Assembly: GCA_959608885.1 (NCBI GenBank)
Contig: CAUHSG010000011.1
Span: 1 to 64,000, forward strand
DNA length: 64,000 nucleotides
Source of the DNA: an uncultured Coriobacteriia bacterium
GTDB lineage: Bacteria > Actinomycetota > Coriobacteriia > Coriobacteriales > QAMH01
Reading direction: 5' to 3'
Of this stretch, positions 25,917-33,761 are shown piece after piece. How positions within the stretch are numbered: the stretch's first letter is position 1; every line of letters starts with the position of its first letter. The notes beneath the pieces are model-generated. The model saw only the letters and a list, made by a program, of their open reading frames with translations, had not been told where the DNA came from and searched no databases. Position numbers and translations under genes: made by a program.

Positions 25917-28550
25917 ATGTCTAATCGATCGATTGCCGTCATTGACGGAAACTCCCTGCTCCATCGTGCGTTTCACGCCGTCCAGTCGCCCATGAACACG
26001 CCCGACGGCACGCCGACCAACGCCGTCTTCGGCTTCATGCAGATGCTCCTGAAGATGATCGAGGATTATCATCCCGACGCCATCATCTGCGCCTGGGACG
26101 TGCATCGTCCCGACTGGCGCATGAAGCTGCTCGAGGCCTACAAAGCGCAGCGTCCCCCCATGGACGAGTCCCTCGCCGTGCAGTTCCCCATCATTCGCGA
26201 TCTGCTCGAGGCGATGAACATCCCGTGCATCGCGATGGATGGCTACGAGGGCGATGACATCCTGGGCACCATGGCGGCACGCGGCGAGGCGAACGGCGAT
26301 CGCGTCTATCTCATCACGGGCGACAAGGACGCCTATCAGCTCGCGAGCGAGACGACAAGCATCATGACCACGCGCAAGGGCATGTCCGACGTGGTCATCT
26401 ACACGCCGGAAAAGGTCGTGGAGCGCTACGGCATCCCGCCTTGCCTCGTTCCCGACTTCCTCGGCCTCAAGGGCGATTCGAGCGATAACATCCCCGGTGT
26501 TCCCGGCGTTGGAGAGAAGACCGCCGCCAAGCTGCTCGCCGAATGGGGTTCGCTCGACGATGTGCTCGAGCACGCCGACGAGATCAAGGGCAAGATGGGG
26601 GAGCGCATCCGCGAACATGCGGAGGACGCGCGCATCAGCCGTGCGGTCGCCACGATCAGGCGTGACGCGCCTGTCGAGCTTTCTCTCGACGACGTCAAGT
26701 TCCCGAGCTTTTCGGCTCAGGAGGTGAGCGAGGCCTTCGGGGCCCTGCACTTCAACCGGCATCTGCGCGCGGTGCTCGCACTGCTGGGAGATGATGCGTC
26801 GACCGCGGCGGCTATGCCCGAACCCAAGGTCAAGCTGAGCTACCACATGGCACGCGATGCCGAGTCCTTCGTGAAGGCGGCGGTAAAGGCCGGACGTCGG
26901 GTCGCGGTTGCGCTCGATGAGCCAGCCGAGCAGTCGCTCTTCGCCCAGGAGCCGCTGGTCGTCTTCTCCGACGGTGCGGGTCTCGCCGAGGCGACGCTCG
27001 ATGTGGTTGCGCCTCTTATCGGGCATATTCTGGCCGAGGGAACGCTGGTGGGCATCGACATCAAGCACCTCCTACGTAAGGTATTTACACCGGGCCATCC
27101 CGCCCATGAGCTTGACACGATCTTCTCCGCACAGCTCTTCGACTGCAGCCTCGCCGCGTATCTGCTCGATTCGGGTGGAAGCTACCTGCCAAGCGAGCTT
27201 GCCGAGAAGTATCTCGACCTCATCAAACCGATCGGTCAGAATGCTCCCAGCGACGGACAGTTCGAGGCGGCAGTGGTCGAAAGCCTTGTCGACGTGCTCA
27301 CGACCAAGCTCAAGGAAGACGATTCCTGGAACCTCTACCGTGACATCGAGCTGCGGCTCATGCCCGTCCTGCTCTCGATGGAGCGCTTTGGCGTGGCCAT
27401 CGACACGAATGTCCTCAAGGACATCTCGGCCGAGATATCCGGCCATATCGAGGAGCTGCGTGACCAGATCATTGAGTTGGCAGGGGAGGACTTCAACATC
27501 GACTCGCCCAAGCAACTCGGGCACATTCTGTTCGAGGTACTCGGTCTGGACACGAAGAAGTCGAAGAAGAACCGCAATGGCTGGTCGACCAATGCCGCCG
27601 TGCTCGAGAAGCTGCGCGAGGATCATCCACTGCCGGACAAGGTCATCGAGTATCGCGAGCTCACCAAGCTGCGCTCGACCTACCTCGACACGTTACCGAC
27701 ACTCGTGGATCGCGAGGACGGACGCATCCATACGAGCTTCAACCAGACGGTCACGACGACGGGCAGACTGTCATCGTCCGATCCCAACTTGCAGAACATC
27801 CCCGTGCGTACTGAGCTCGGCCGTCGTATCCGCGAGGCCTTCGTCGCGCCGGAAGGCGGCGTGTTCCTCTCAGCCGACTACTCGCAAATCGAGCTCAGAT
27901 TGCTCGCGCATCTCTCCGGGGACGAGGGCCTTATCGATGCGTTCTTGAGTGGTGAGGATTTCCATGCCCATACGGCCTCGGACGTCTTTGGCGTGTCGGT
28001 TGACGAGGTGACGCCCGAGATGCGCTCACGTGCCAAGGCAGTCAACTTCGGCATCGTCTACGGGCAGCAGGCGTTTGGTTTGGGTCAGACCCTGCACATC
28101 CCGATGACCGAGGCGCAGGAAATGATCGACCGTTATTACGCCGCGTATCCGAAGGTGCGCCAGTATCTCGATGACGTGGTGGCGCAGGCGCACGAGGATG
28201 GCTATGCGACGACCATGTTCGGGCGCAAGCGCCACATCCCCGAGCTGCGTAGCTCGAACGTGAACCTACGCCACTTTGGCGAACGTACGGCGATGAACCA
28301 TCCCATGCAGGGCTCCGCTGCTGACATCATCAAGCTTGCGATGATCCAGGTTAACGAGCGTCGCCGCGAAGAGGGGCTGCATGCGCATATGGTCTTGCAG
28401 GTGCATGACGAGCTCGACTTCGAGTGCCCGCTCGAGGAAGCCGATGCCATGGCCGCGCTTGTCGCCGATGTGATGGATAACGTGGTCGAGCTCAAGGTGC
28501 CGCTCATTGCCGATGTGCAGACCGGCCCCAACTGGGCGATCGCGCACTAG
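25917..28550 (+). CDS. polA: DNA polymerase I
   Basis: An 877-residue enzyme for lagging-strand maturation and repair synthesis. Residues 1 to about 290 form the 5' nuclease (DGNSLLHRAFHA, GYEGDDILGT, GDKDAYQLA, GLKGDSSDNIPGVPGVGEKT). The middle (about 310-480) is an exonuclease-like domain that lacks the D-x-E motif at its start (it reads VAVALDEPAEQ) and so probably does not proofread, as in several Gram-positive Pol I enzymes. The polymerase part has motif A SADYSQIELRLLAHLSG, motif B RAKAVNFGIVYGQQAFGL, and motif C QVHDELDFE. AAAGG is 7 nt before the ATG. Confidence 0.97.
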   Translation: MSNRSIAVIDGNSLLHRAFHAVQSPMNTPDGTPTNAVFGFMQMLLKMIEDYHPDAIICAWDVHRPDWRMKLLEAYKAQRPPMDESLAVQFPIIRDLLEAMNIPCIAMDGYEGDDILGTMAARGEANGDRVYLITGDKDAYQLASETTSIMTTRKGMSDVVIYTPEKVVERYGIPPCLVPDFLGLKGDSSDNIPGVPGVGEKTAAKLLAEWGSLDDVLEHADEIKGKMGERIREHAEDARISRAVATIRRDAPVELSLDDVKFPSFSAQEVSEAFGALHFNRHLRAVLALLGDDASTAAAMPEPKVKLSYHMARDAESFVKAAVKAGRRVAVALDEPAEQSLFAQEPLVVFSDGAGLAEATLDVVAPLIGHILAEGTLVGIDIKHLLRKVFTPGHPAHELDTIFSAQLFDCSLAAYLLDSGGSYLPSELAEKYLDLIKPIGQNAPSDGQFEAAVVESLVDVLTTKLKEDDSWNLYRDIELRLMPVLLSMERFGVAIDTNVLKDISAEISGHIEELRDQIIELAGEDFNIDSPKQLGHILFEVLGLDTKKSKKNRNGWSTNAAVLEKLREDHPLPDKVIEYRELTKLRSTYLDTLPTLVDREDGRIHTSFNQTVTTTGRLSSSDPNLQNIPVRTELGRRIREAFVAPEGGVFLSADYSQIELRLLAHLSGDEGLIDAFLSGEDFHAHTASDVFGVSVDEVTPEMRSRAKAVNFGIVYGQQAFGLGQTLHIPMTEAQEMIDRYYAAYPKVRQYLDDVVAQAHEDGYATTMFGRKRHIPELRSSNVNLRHFGERTAMNHPMQGSAADIIKLAMIQVNERRREEGLHAHMVLQVHDELDFECPLEEADAMAALVADVMDNVVELKVPLIADVQTGPNWAIAH

Positions 28551-28560
28551 GGCTTCTTGA

Positions 28561-28627
28561 AAGCGGAGGGCGACGTACGCCGGAGCTCCGAGACCCAGCC
28601 GCTCCGGTCGCACGTCACCCTCCGCTT
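28561..28627. repeat. Hairpin after polA
   Basis: aagcggaggg (28561-28570) pairs with ccctccgctt (28618-28627); inside it gacgt/acgtc and ccggagc/gctccgg continue the stem around a 14-nt loop. It begins 10 nt after the polA stop and has no U-tract. Confidence 0.7.
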
Positions 28628-28721
28628 CATATGTGCGCAATGCAATTGCTTCTGCGCGAATGCCAGAAAGGCCGCCTCTTGCGCAGGGCGGCACACTGGG
28701 CTTGGCGACCGTTGGGGAGGG

Positions 28722-30215
28722 TTACCAGGTGCGCAGGCGTAGCCATTGGGCGGCGCTCGAAGATCCCTCGGCAATCGTCAGCAGGTTATGCGCGGTGATG
28801 TAGCCAGCGCTCTCTTGCGGCAGCTCGCCTTGCCATCCCTTGTTGTGATACCAGCTGCGTGCGTTGAAGTACGCCTGCAACCCGGGGTTCCTGAAGCTGT
28901 AGCCCATACGTGCGTACGGCTCGTTGCGTGCGATGCAAAGTTCTGCGTCGTTGAGGCCGAGTGCGCGCAGTTCGGCGACGCTGTAGGCCTTTTCGCTCGA
29001 GTTGGGGATGACGTAGCCGTCGTGCAGGGTGACCGTGCCCGTGAGTGTGCGCCCGCTGGCCGAGACCATGGAGACGTTGACCGCGCCATTGCTGACGCCG
29101 GGACCGTTCAGGTTGCTGCCACTCGAGCTCCCGCCGCTAGCATTACCGCTACCTGTGGAGCCGCCGCTTGCAGACCCGCCACTGGACCCGCCGGAGCTTG
29201 CGTTACCCGATGACGTACCGCCCGAGGTCGCCCCGCTCGAGCCTGTGCTCGAACCGGAATTGCCGCCCGTCGCCGGGCTTCCCGGCGCGCTAGCGCCTGG
29301 GGTCGCCACGTCGGGTGTGGTCGTCGAGGAAGACGAATCCGGCGTCGTGGTCGTGTCGCTCGCTTCCTTCCACTTCGCGTACAGCGTCATGTCTTGCGTG
29401 ATGTCGACGGGGAAGCTGACCTCGTCGTTGTAGTCGGCATCGTAGTACCAGCCATCAAAGACGTAGCCGGGACGCGTGGGGTTGGCGGGGCGCTCGAGCT
29501 TGCCATTGTCGAGTATGTACTGGTTTCCGATGACGGTGCCGCCATCCGTGTCAAAGCTTACGGTCTTCGTGTTGCCTGTCGGGTTCGAGAAGAAGATGCC
29601 GAATGCCACGATGCAGCAGACGACGAGAACGGCAATGATGATCGTGATGATCTTCTTCTTGCCTGCACCTTTGCTGCTCGTGCTTGCAGCATCATAACGC
29701 GTGCTGCGTCGAGGGCGGGGAGTGGGGCGCGTGGATGCGCCGGTGCCGGCGGCCGTTGCGTTCGGCGTGGCGAGGTCGTCGATGAGGATCGGGGCGGTGT
29801 CGCTCGGCGAGGGCTTGCCCGCAGTGCTGGCTTTGGCGGCAGCTGTCGAGGCGCGCTCCTCAACGGGAATCTTGCCGGACTCGTTGGCGGGGTGCTTGAT
29901 GGCGGGAATCCTGCCCGTGCTGCCGGTTCTGCGACGCGGTGTGGGACCCTTGGCCGACGAGGTGCTTGCTCCTGCGGCCTCAGTGGCACCATTCTGTGCC
30001 GGGCTACCGGACTCGCGTTTGGGCACACGCACTTCCCAGGGGCGCTCGATGGGCGCAGTCGGCTCGTTGGACATGTCCGACGGGAGCTTGATGACCTTGC
30101 GGTTCGGGTTCTGCTTTTCCTGTCTGCCGGCAACAGACATCTCCATCGGAGATCCGCATTCCGAGCAGAACTTCGCACCGTGAATATCACTGAAACCGCA
30201 TCTGGCGCAACGCAT
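28722..30215 (-). CDS. Zinc-ribbon membrane protein with InlB-type repeat and YARHG domain
   Basis: A 497-residue protein. A zinc ribbon at the very N-terminus (CARCGFSDIHGAKFCSECG, two CXXC pairs) is followed by a disordered Pro/Ser/Thr/Ala-rich stretch, one membrane helix (about 195-215, IITIIIAVLVVCCIVAFGIF), an extracellular InlB B-repeat/Flg_new domain (about 222-285, starting TVSFDTDGGT and ending DMTLYAKW), a Gly/Ser-rich linker of about 80 residues, and a C-terminal YARHG domain (ELCIARNEPYARMGYSFRNP...YFNARSWY). The zinc ribbon should be cytoplasmic and the rest outside. It is convergent with polA. The function of this combination is unknown. Confidence 0.8.
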   Translation of the reverse strand: MRCARCGFSDIHGAKFCSECGSPMEMSVAGRQEKQNPNRKVIKLPSDMSNEPTAPIERPWEVRVPKRESGSPAQNGATEAAGASTSSAKGPTPRRRTGSTGRIPAIKHPANESGKIPVEERASTAAAKASTAGKPSPSDTAPILIDDLATPNATAAGTGASTRPTPRPRRSTRYDAASTSSKGAGKKKIITIIIAVLVVCCIVAFGIFFSNPTGNTKTVSFDTDGGTVIGNQYILDNGKLERPANPTRPGYVFDGWYYDADYNDEVSFPVDITQDMTLYAKWKEASDTTTTPDSSSSTTTPDVATPGASAPGSPATGGNSGSSTGSSGATSGGTSSGNASSGGSSGGSASGGSTGSGNASGGSSSGSNLNGPGVSNGAVNVSMVSASGRTLTGTVTLHDGYVIPNSSEKAYSVAELRALGLNDAELCIARNEPYARMGYSFRNPGLQAYFNARSWYHNKGWQGELPQESAGYITAHNLLTIAEGSSSAAQWLRLRTW

Positions 30216-30515
30216 TTTTGCTCCCCGTGTAATCGTTTAGACTGCGTGTAGAGTAGCATGTTCATACATATACTTGAACCCGGCTATTTTCTCTCAAATA
30301 CGCACGGTATTTCAACTGGCATTTTCCATGTTCTCAAAAACACATAACCCAGGTTCGGACCAGAGATTCATTACAAACTTATTGATAGATTACGGGGGTT
30401 ATGAGGTACAATATATCTTTGCGTGCGGAATAGGCCGCACCGTGATGTTTCTGTTGGCCCCGAGTAAAAAGCGTTCACCACGACTTATTCGCGGGCCCCG
30501 AAGGAAGGGGTCCTC
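30216..30515. other. 300-nt region between the divergent zinc-ribbon gene and rpsA
   Basis: An A/T-rich stretch that should hold both promoters and the rpsA leader. A candidate rpsA promoter (TTGATA at 30382-30387, TACAAT at 30407-30412) is listed separately. The leader between about 30420 and 30500 is G/C-rich and ends in a strong GGAAGGGG ribosome site. No protein-like frame is seen. Confidence 0.5.
30382..30412 (+). promoter_or_regulatory. Candidate rpsA promoter
   Basis: TTGATA (30382-30387) and TACAAT (30407-30412) with a 19-nt spacer, longer than the ideal 17. It is located about 100 nt upstream of the rpsA start in an otherwise A/T-rich gap. Confidence 0.45.
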
Positions 30516-31718
30516 TTGAGCGTAATCAAGAATCCTACCGTCATCGATGCAACCGAGATCTCCGACGAGGAGATGAACGCTCTCATCGATGGTACTATCA
30601 ATCCGTTTGACGAAGGCGATTTGGTCACCGGCACCATCGTCAAGCTCGACCGCGATGAGGTCCTGCTCGACATCGGCTTCAAGTCCGAGGGTGTCATCCC
30701 CGTGCGCGAGCTCTCCATCCGTCGCGATGTCGACCCGTCCGAGGTCGTCAATCTGGGCGACCAGATCGAGGCTCTCGTGCTCCAGAAGGAGGACAAGGAC
30801 GGCCGCCTCATCCTCTCCAAGAAGCGCGCCGAGTACGAGCGTGCCTGGATCAGTGTCGAGGAGAAGTTCAACAACGGCGAGAACGTCGAGGGCGAGGTCA
30901 TCGAGGTCGTCAAGGGCGGTCTCATTCTCGACATCGGTCTGCGCGGCTTTCTGCCGGCATCCCTTGTCGATTTGCGTCGCGTGAAGGATCTCTCCACGTA
31001 CATTCACTCCACCCTCGAGGCTCGCGTCATCGAGATGGACCGCAATCGCAACAACGTCGTGCTCTCCCGCCGCGTCGTCCTCGAAGAGGGCCGCAAGGCC
31101 GAGCGTGCCGAGGTCCTGGCCAAGCTCGCCAAGGGCATGCATCTCAAGGGCGTCGTCTCCAGCATCGTTGACTTCGGTGCATTCGTCGACCTGGGTGGCA
31201 TCGACGGCCTGGTCCACATCTCCGAGCTCTCCTGGAGCCATGTCAATCATCCCTCCGAGGTCGTCAAGGTCGGCCAGGAGGTCGAGGTCGAGGTTCTCGA
31301 TGTCGACATGAGCCGCGAGCGCATTTCGCTCGGCCTCAAGCAGACCACCGAGGATCCGTGGCGTACGCTCGTCAAGAACTACCCCGTCGGCTCTATCGTC
31401 GAGGGCACGGTTACCAAGCTCGTCCCGTTCGGCGCGTTCGTCGAGCTGGGCGATGGCATCGAGGGTCTGGTGCACATCTCCGAGATGGCATCCCGCCATG
31501 TCGATGTTCCGAGCCAGGTTTCCAACGTGGGCGATCCCGTCCAGGTCAAGGTCATGGACATCGATATGGATCGTCGTCGCATCTCGCTGTCGATGAAGGC
31601 CGCCGCCGAGACGCTTGGCGTCGAGATCGAGGTCGCCGAGCTCGAGAAGCCCGAGACCGACGAAGAGCCTGCTGGCGAGGTCGAAGAGGTCGTGACCGAA
31701 GAGCCCACGGAAGAGTAG
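30516..31718 (+). CDS. rpsA: 30S ribosomal protein S1
   Basis: A 400-residue protein that starts at TTG 30516 behind GGAAGGGG. Four S1 OB-fold repeats are readable, each opening with G.(I/V)V..... and including GVIPVREL, GGLILDIGLRGFLPASLV, VDFGAFVDLGGIDGLVHISE, and VPFGAFVELGDGIEGLVHISE (longest quotes shortened to the core). The tail is acidic (EEPAGEVEEVVTEEPTEE). Four repeats are normal for actinobacterial S1, against six in E. coli. S1 binds mRNA on the 30S subunit. The order rpsA-mnmA-coaE-uvrB extends the rpsA-coaE-uvrB neighbourhood common in Actinobacteria. Confidence 0.95.
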   Translation: MSVIKNPTVIDATEISDEEMNALIDGTINPFDEGDLVTGTIVKLDRDEVLLDIGFKSEGVIPVRELSIRRDVDPSEVVNLGDQIEALVLQKEDKDGRLILSKKRAEYERAWISVEEKFNNGENVEGEVIEVVKGGLILDIGLRGFLPASLVDLRRVKDLSTYIHSTLEARVIEMDRNRNNVVLSRRVVLEEGRKAERAEVLAKLAKGMHLKGVVSSIVDFGAFVDLGGIDGLVHISELSWSHVNHPSEVVKVGQEVEVEVLDVDMSRERISLGLKQTTEDPWRTLVKNYPVGSIVEGTVTKLVPFGAFVELGDGIEGLVHISEMASRHVDVPSQVSNVGDPVQVKVMDIDMDRRRISLSMKAAAETLGVEIEVAELEKPETDEEPAGEVEEVVTEEPTEE

Positions 31719-31730
31719 AAAAGGCAGAGC

Positions 31731-32897
31731 TTGTCTAAGATTCTTCTTGGCATGAGCGGTGGCATAGATTCGTCTGTTGCCGCCTGGATTTTGAAGCGTG
31801 ACGCTCACGAGGTGGTGGGCGTCACGCTTCGCTTTCATGACAGCCCGCAACGGGCTGCCGCAATCGAGCGTGCGCAGAGCTGCGCTCAGATGCTCGGTAT
31901 CGAGCATCATGTCATCGACCTGTGCGACGAGTTTACCCGCGTGGTCAAAGAGGAGACGGCGCGTCAGTTCGCGCAGGGTCTCTTTCCCAATCCCTGCACT
32001 ATCTGCACGCGTGACATCAAGATGAACGTGCTCTTCGAGCAGGCAGACCTTCTGGGCTGCGAGCTTGTAGCGACGGGACATTACGCACGCGTCACAAGTG
32101 ATACGGCGGGCTTCCAGTTGCTGCCCTATCAGCTGCGTAAACCCCTCGACAAGTCCAAGGACCAGACATTCCTACTCTACGCGCTTTCCCAGGAGCAGCT
32201 CGCTCGTTGTGTCTTTCCGCTCGAAGACCTGCATAAAGGCGTCGTACGCCGCATGGCGATGCGTGCGGGCCTCATGCGCATCGCGCCGGTCAACGATGGC
32301 CAGGGCGAACCGTGCTTTTACGATGACGAGGGCTTCGTCGCATGGCTTGAAGGCGAAGGCGGCCTGGAGCGCGATACGGGTGATATCGTCTATCTGGGCG
32401 ATAACTCCGTCATCGACAGCTACGAGGGCCAGTATCGCTTCGCACCGGACCAGAGCCTGGGTCGTTATGCCGTTGCGTGCGAAGTGAGCGAAGAAGACGG
32501 TGCGGCTTCTGATGAGACAGATGGACAGGGCATTTGTCTCATCGAGGATCAAATGAGACAAATGCCCTGTCCATCTGTCTCATCAGACGAGGAGCTCTTC
32601 GCCGTCTACAAGGATGTTGCCAATCATCGCGTATATGCCGCGACGCGCGCTGTCGCGGGTGCCGAGATGTGCCTGCTGCGCAATGTGCATTGGACGTCCA
32701 TCGAGCCTCCCGAGGGCAAGCGCTCTTGTCGTGCGCGCATCACATATGACCGTAAGCCTGTGCCTGCGCAGGTCATCTGCAAGAGGGAAGGCGTCGTCGT
32801 TGCCTTCGGCGAACGTGTGGGTGGTATTCGCGCGGGTCAACCCATTGTTCTATATTCGGATGACCTCGTTTTGGGTGGCGGCATCGTCGCTGGCTAG
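31731..32897 (+). CDS. mnmA: tRNA 2-thiouridylase, with palindromic insertion
   Basis: A 388-residue enzyme from TTG 31731 (AAAGG 7 nt upstream). It thiolates U34 of tRNA-Lys, -Glu and -Gln. Motifs: the PP-loop LLGMSGGIDSSVAAW, the first catalytic cysteine in FPNPCTICTRDIKMN, ATGHYARV, and the second cysteine in GEPCFYDDEGFVAWL (normally near QDxCFI). The C-terminal beta-barrel follows. Between the central and C-terminal domains (about residues 260-285) the DNA is a 34-bp-arm perfect inverted repeat (32509-32586) that stays in frame; the residues it encodes (SDETDGQGICLIEDQMRQMP and on) look like an insertion rather than family sequence. Confidence 0.88.
   Translation: MSKILLGMSGGIDSSVAAWILKRDAHEVVGVTLRFHDSPQRAAAIERAQSCAQMLGIEHHVIDLCDEFTRVVKEETARQFAQGLFPNPCTICTRDIKMNVLFEQADLLGCELVATGHYARVTSDTAGFQLLPYQLRKPLDKSKDQTFLLYALSQEQLARCVFPLEDLHKGVVRRMAMRAGLMRIAPVNDGQGEPCFYDDEGFVAWLEGEGGLERDTGDIVYLGDNSVIDSYEGQYRFAPDQSLGRYAVACEVSEEDGAASDETDGQGICLIEDQMRQMPCPSVSSDEELFAVYKDVANHRVYAATRAVAGAEMCLLRNVHWTSIEPPEGKRSCRARITYDRKPVPAQVICKREGVVVAFGERVGGIRAGQPIVLYSDDLVLGGGIVAG
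32511..32543 (-). repeat. 33-nt palindromic repeat, copy 2 (core type A), inside mnmA
   Basis: Arm gatgagaca, core gatggacagggcatt, arm tgtctcatc. It is the inverted partner of copy 3; together they form an extended 34-bp-arm palindrome (32509-32542 and 32553-32586) with a 10-nt spacer. Confidence 0.9.
32552..32584 (+). repeat. 33-nt palindromic repeat, copy 3 (core type A), inside mnmA
   Basis: Arm aatgagaca, core aatgccctgtccatc, arm tgtctcatc. The core differs at two of 15 positions from copy 4 at 35955. Confidence 0.9.
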
Positions 32898-32921
32898 AGG
32901 CGTACGAGAATCGAGTCGCTC

Positions 32922-33128
32922 ATGGTGGATTTGGAGCATATGTCGCCAGCCGGTCGTGCGGCAGCAGAGCGCGCCGCGCGACGCAGGGCGCAAGCCGAAG
33001 ACGCCGCCATACGTGCTGGCCTGCGTGCGGAAAACGAGGATGATGACGGATATGACCCGTATTCCGACTACATGGACATGCTCGCGCGCAGCTCACGCGA
33101 AGAGCCCGAAGCCGATCCATGGAGGTAG
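32922..33128 (+). CDS. Small charged protein between mnmA and coaE
   Basis: A 68-residue frame in the same direction as its neighbours: an Arg/Ala-rich helix-like half (SPAGRAAAERAARRRAQAED) and an acidic half (NEDDDGYDPYSDY). It may instead start at ATG 32940, which has GGAG 3 nt upstream. Its end overlaps the GGAGG ribosome site of coaE, suggesting translational coupling. I recognise no family. The organised charge pattern and position in an operon argue that it is real, but moderately so. Confidence 0.5.
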   Translation: MVDLEHMSPAGRAAAERAARRRAQAEDAAIRAGLRAENEDDDGYDPYSDYMDMLARSSREEPEADPWR

Positions 33129-33135
33129 AAGCATC

Positions 33136-33759
33136 ATGTACACGGTCATGGTGACAGGTGGCATCGGCTCGGGGAAGTCGAAGCTCGTCGAGTTGTTGTG
33201 CGAACGCGGGGCCGTTTCCATCGATCTTGACGAGATAAACCGCGGGCTCATCACGAGCAACGCCATGCTCATCTCCGAGCTTGCCGCCCGTTTTGGCGAG
33301 GAGATTCTTGACGAGGATGGTGCCGTCATTCCATCGCGTCTGGCACGTCTTGCGTTCGTGGATGAGCAATCCACGCGTGACCTCAACGCGATCTCGTTTC
33401 CCTACATCACCGAGGCGGCAACCAATTACATCCTCAATGTCGAGTGCGTGCCTCGGACCGATGCGAAGATTCTTGTTGTCGAGGTGCCGCTGCTCACCGA
33501 GGCCCCTGAATTCGCCCAGCTCGCCGATGAGGTGATCGCCGTGGCAGCGCCTCCTGACCTGCGGCTTGCACGTGCTGTCGCGCGGGGTATGGACGCTTCT
33601 GATGCGTTGGCACGCATACGGATGCAGCCGACCGATGCCGAGCGTGCCTTGATTGCCGATACGGTATGTGAGAACATATGTTCGATTGAAGAACTTGGCA
33701 ATTGGGCCGATGCTTGGTACGCCGAGCGCATGGAAATGCTCGAGAATCAGGAGAGCTAG
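33136..33759 (+). CDS. coaE: Dephospho-CoA kinase
   Basis: A 207-residue enzyme phosphorylating dephospho-CoA, the last step of CoA synthesis. It starts at ATG 33136, 10 nt after GGAGG; the upstream open frame lies over mnmA and has no family sequence. P-loop: VTGGIGSGKSKLVELL, then DLDEINRGL (normally DAD) and VVEVPLLTEA. Length is typical (about 200). Only 2 nt separate it from uvrB. Confidence 0.92.
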   Translation: MYTVMVTGGIGSGKSKLVELLCERGAVSIDLDEINRGLITSNAMLISELAARFGEEILDEDGAVIPSRLARLAFVDEQSTRDLNAISFPYITEAATNYILNVECVPRTDAKILVVEVPLLTEAPEFAQLADEVIAVAAPPDLRLARAVARGMDASDALARIRMQPTDAERALIADTVCENICSIEELGNWADAWYAERMEMLENQES

Positions 33760-33761
33760 AC

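Noticed and set aside
29100..29270. Repetitive Gly/Ser codons in the zinc-ribbon gene as a DNA repeat array or CRISPR
   Set aside because: The repetition follows the low-complexity protein linker and has no regular unit or spacer. No CRISPR array is seen anywhere in the window.
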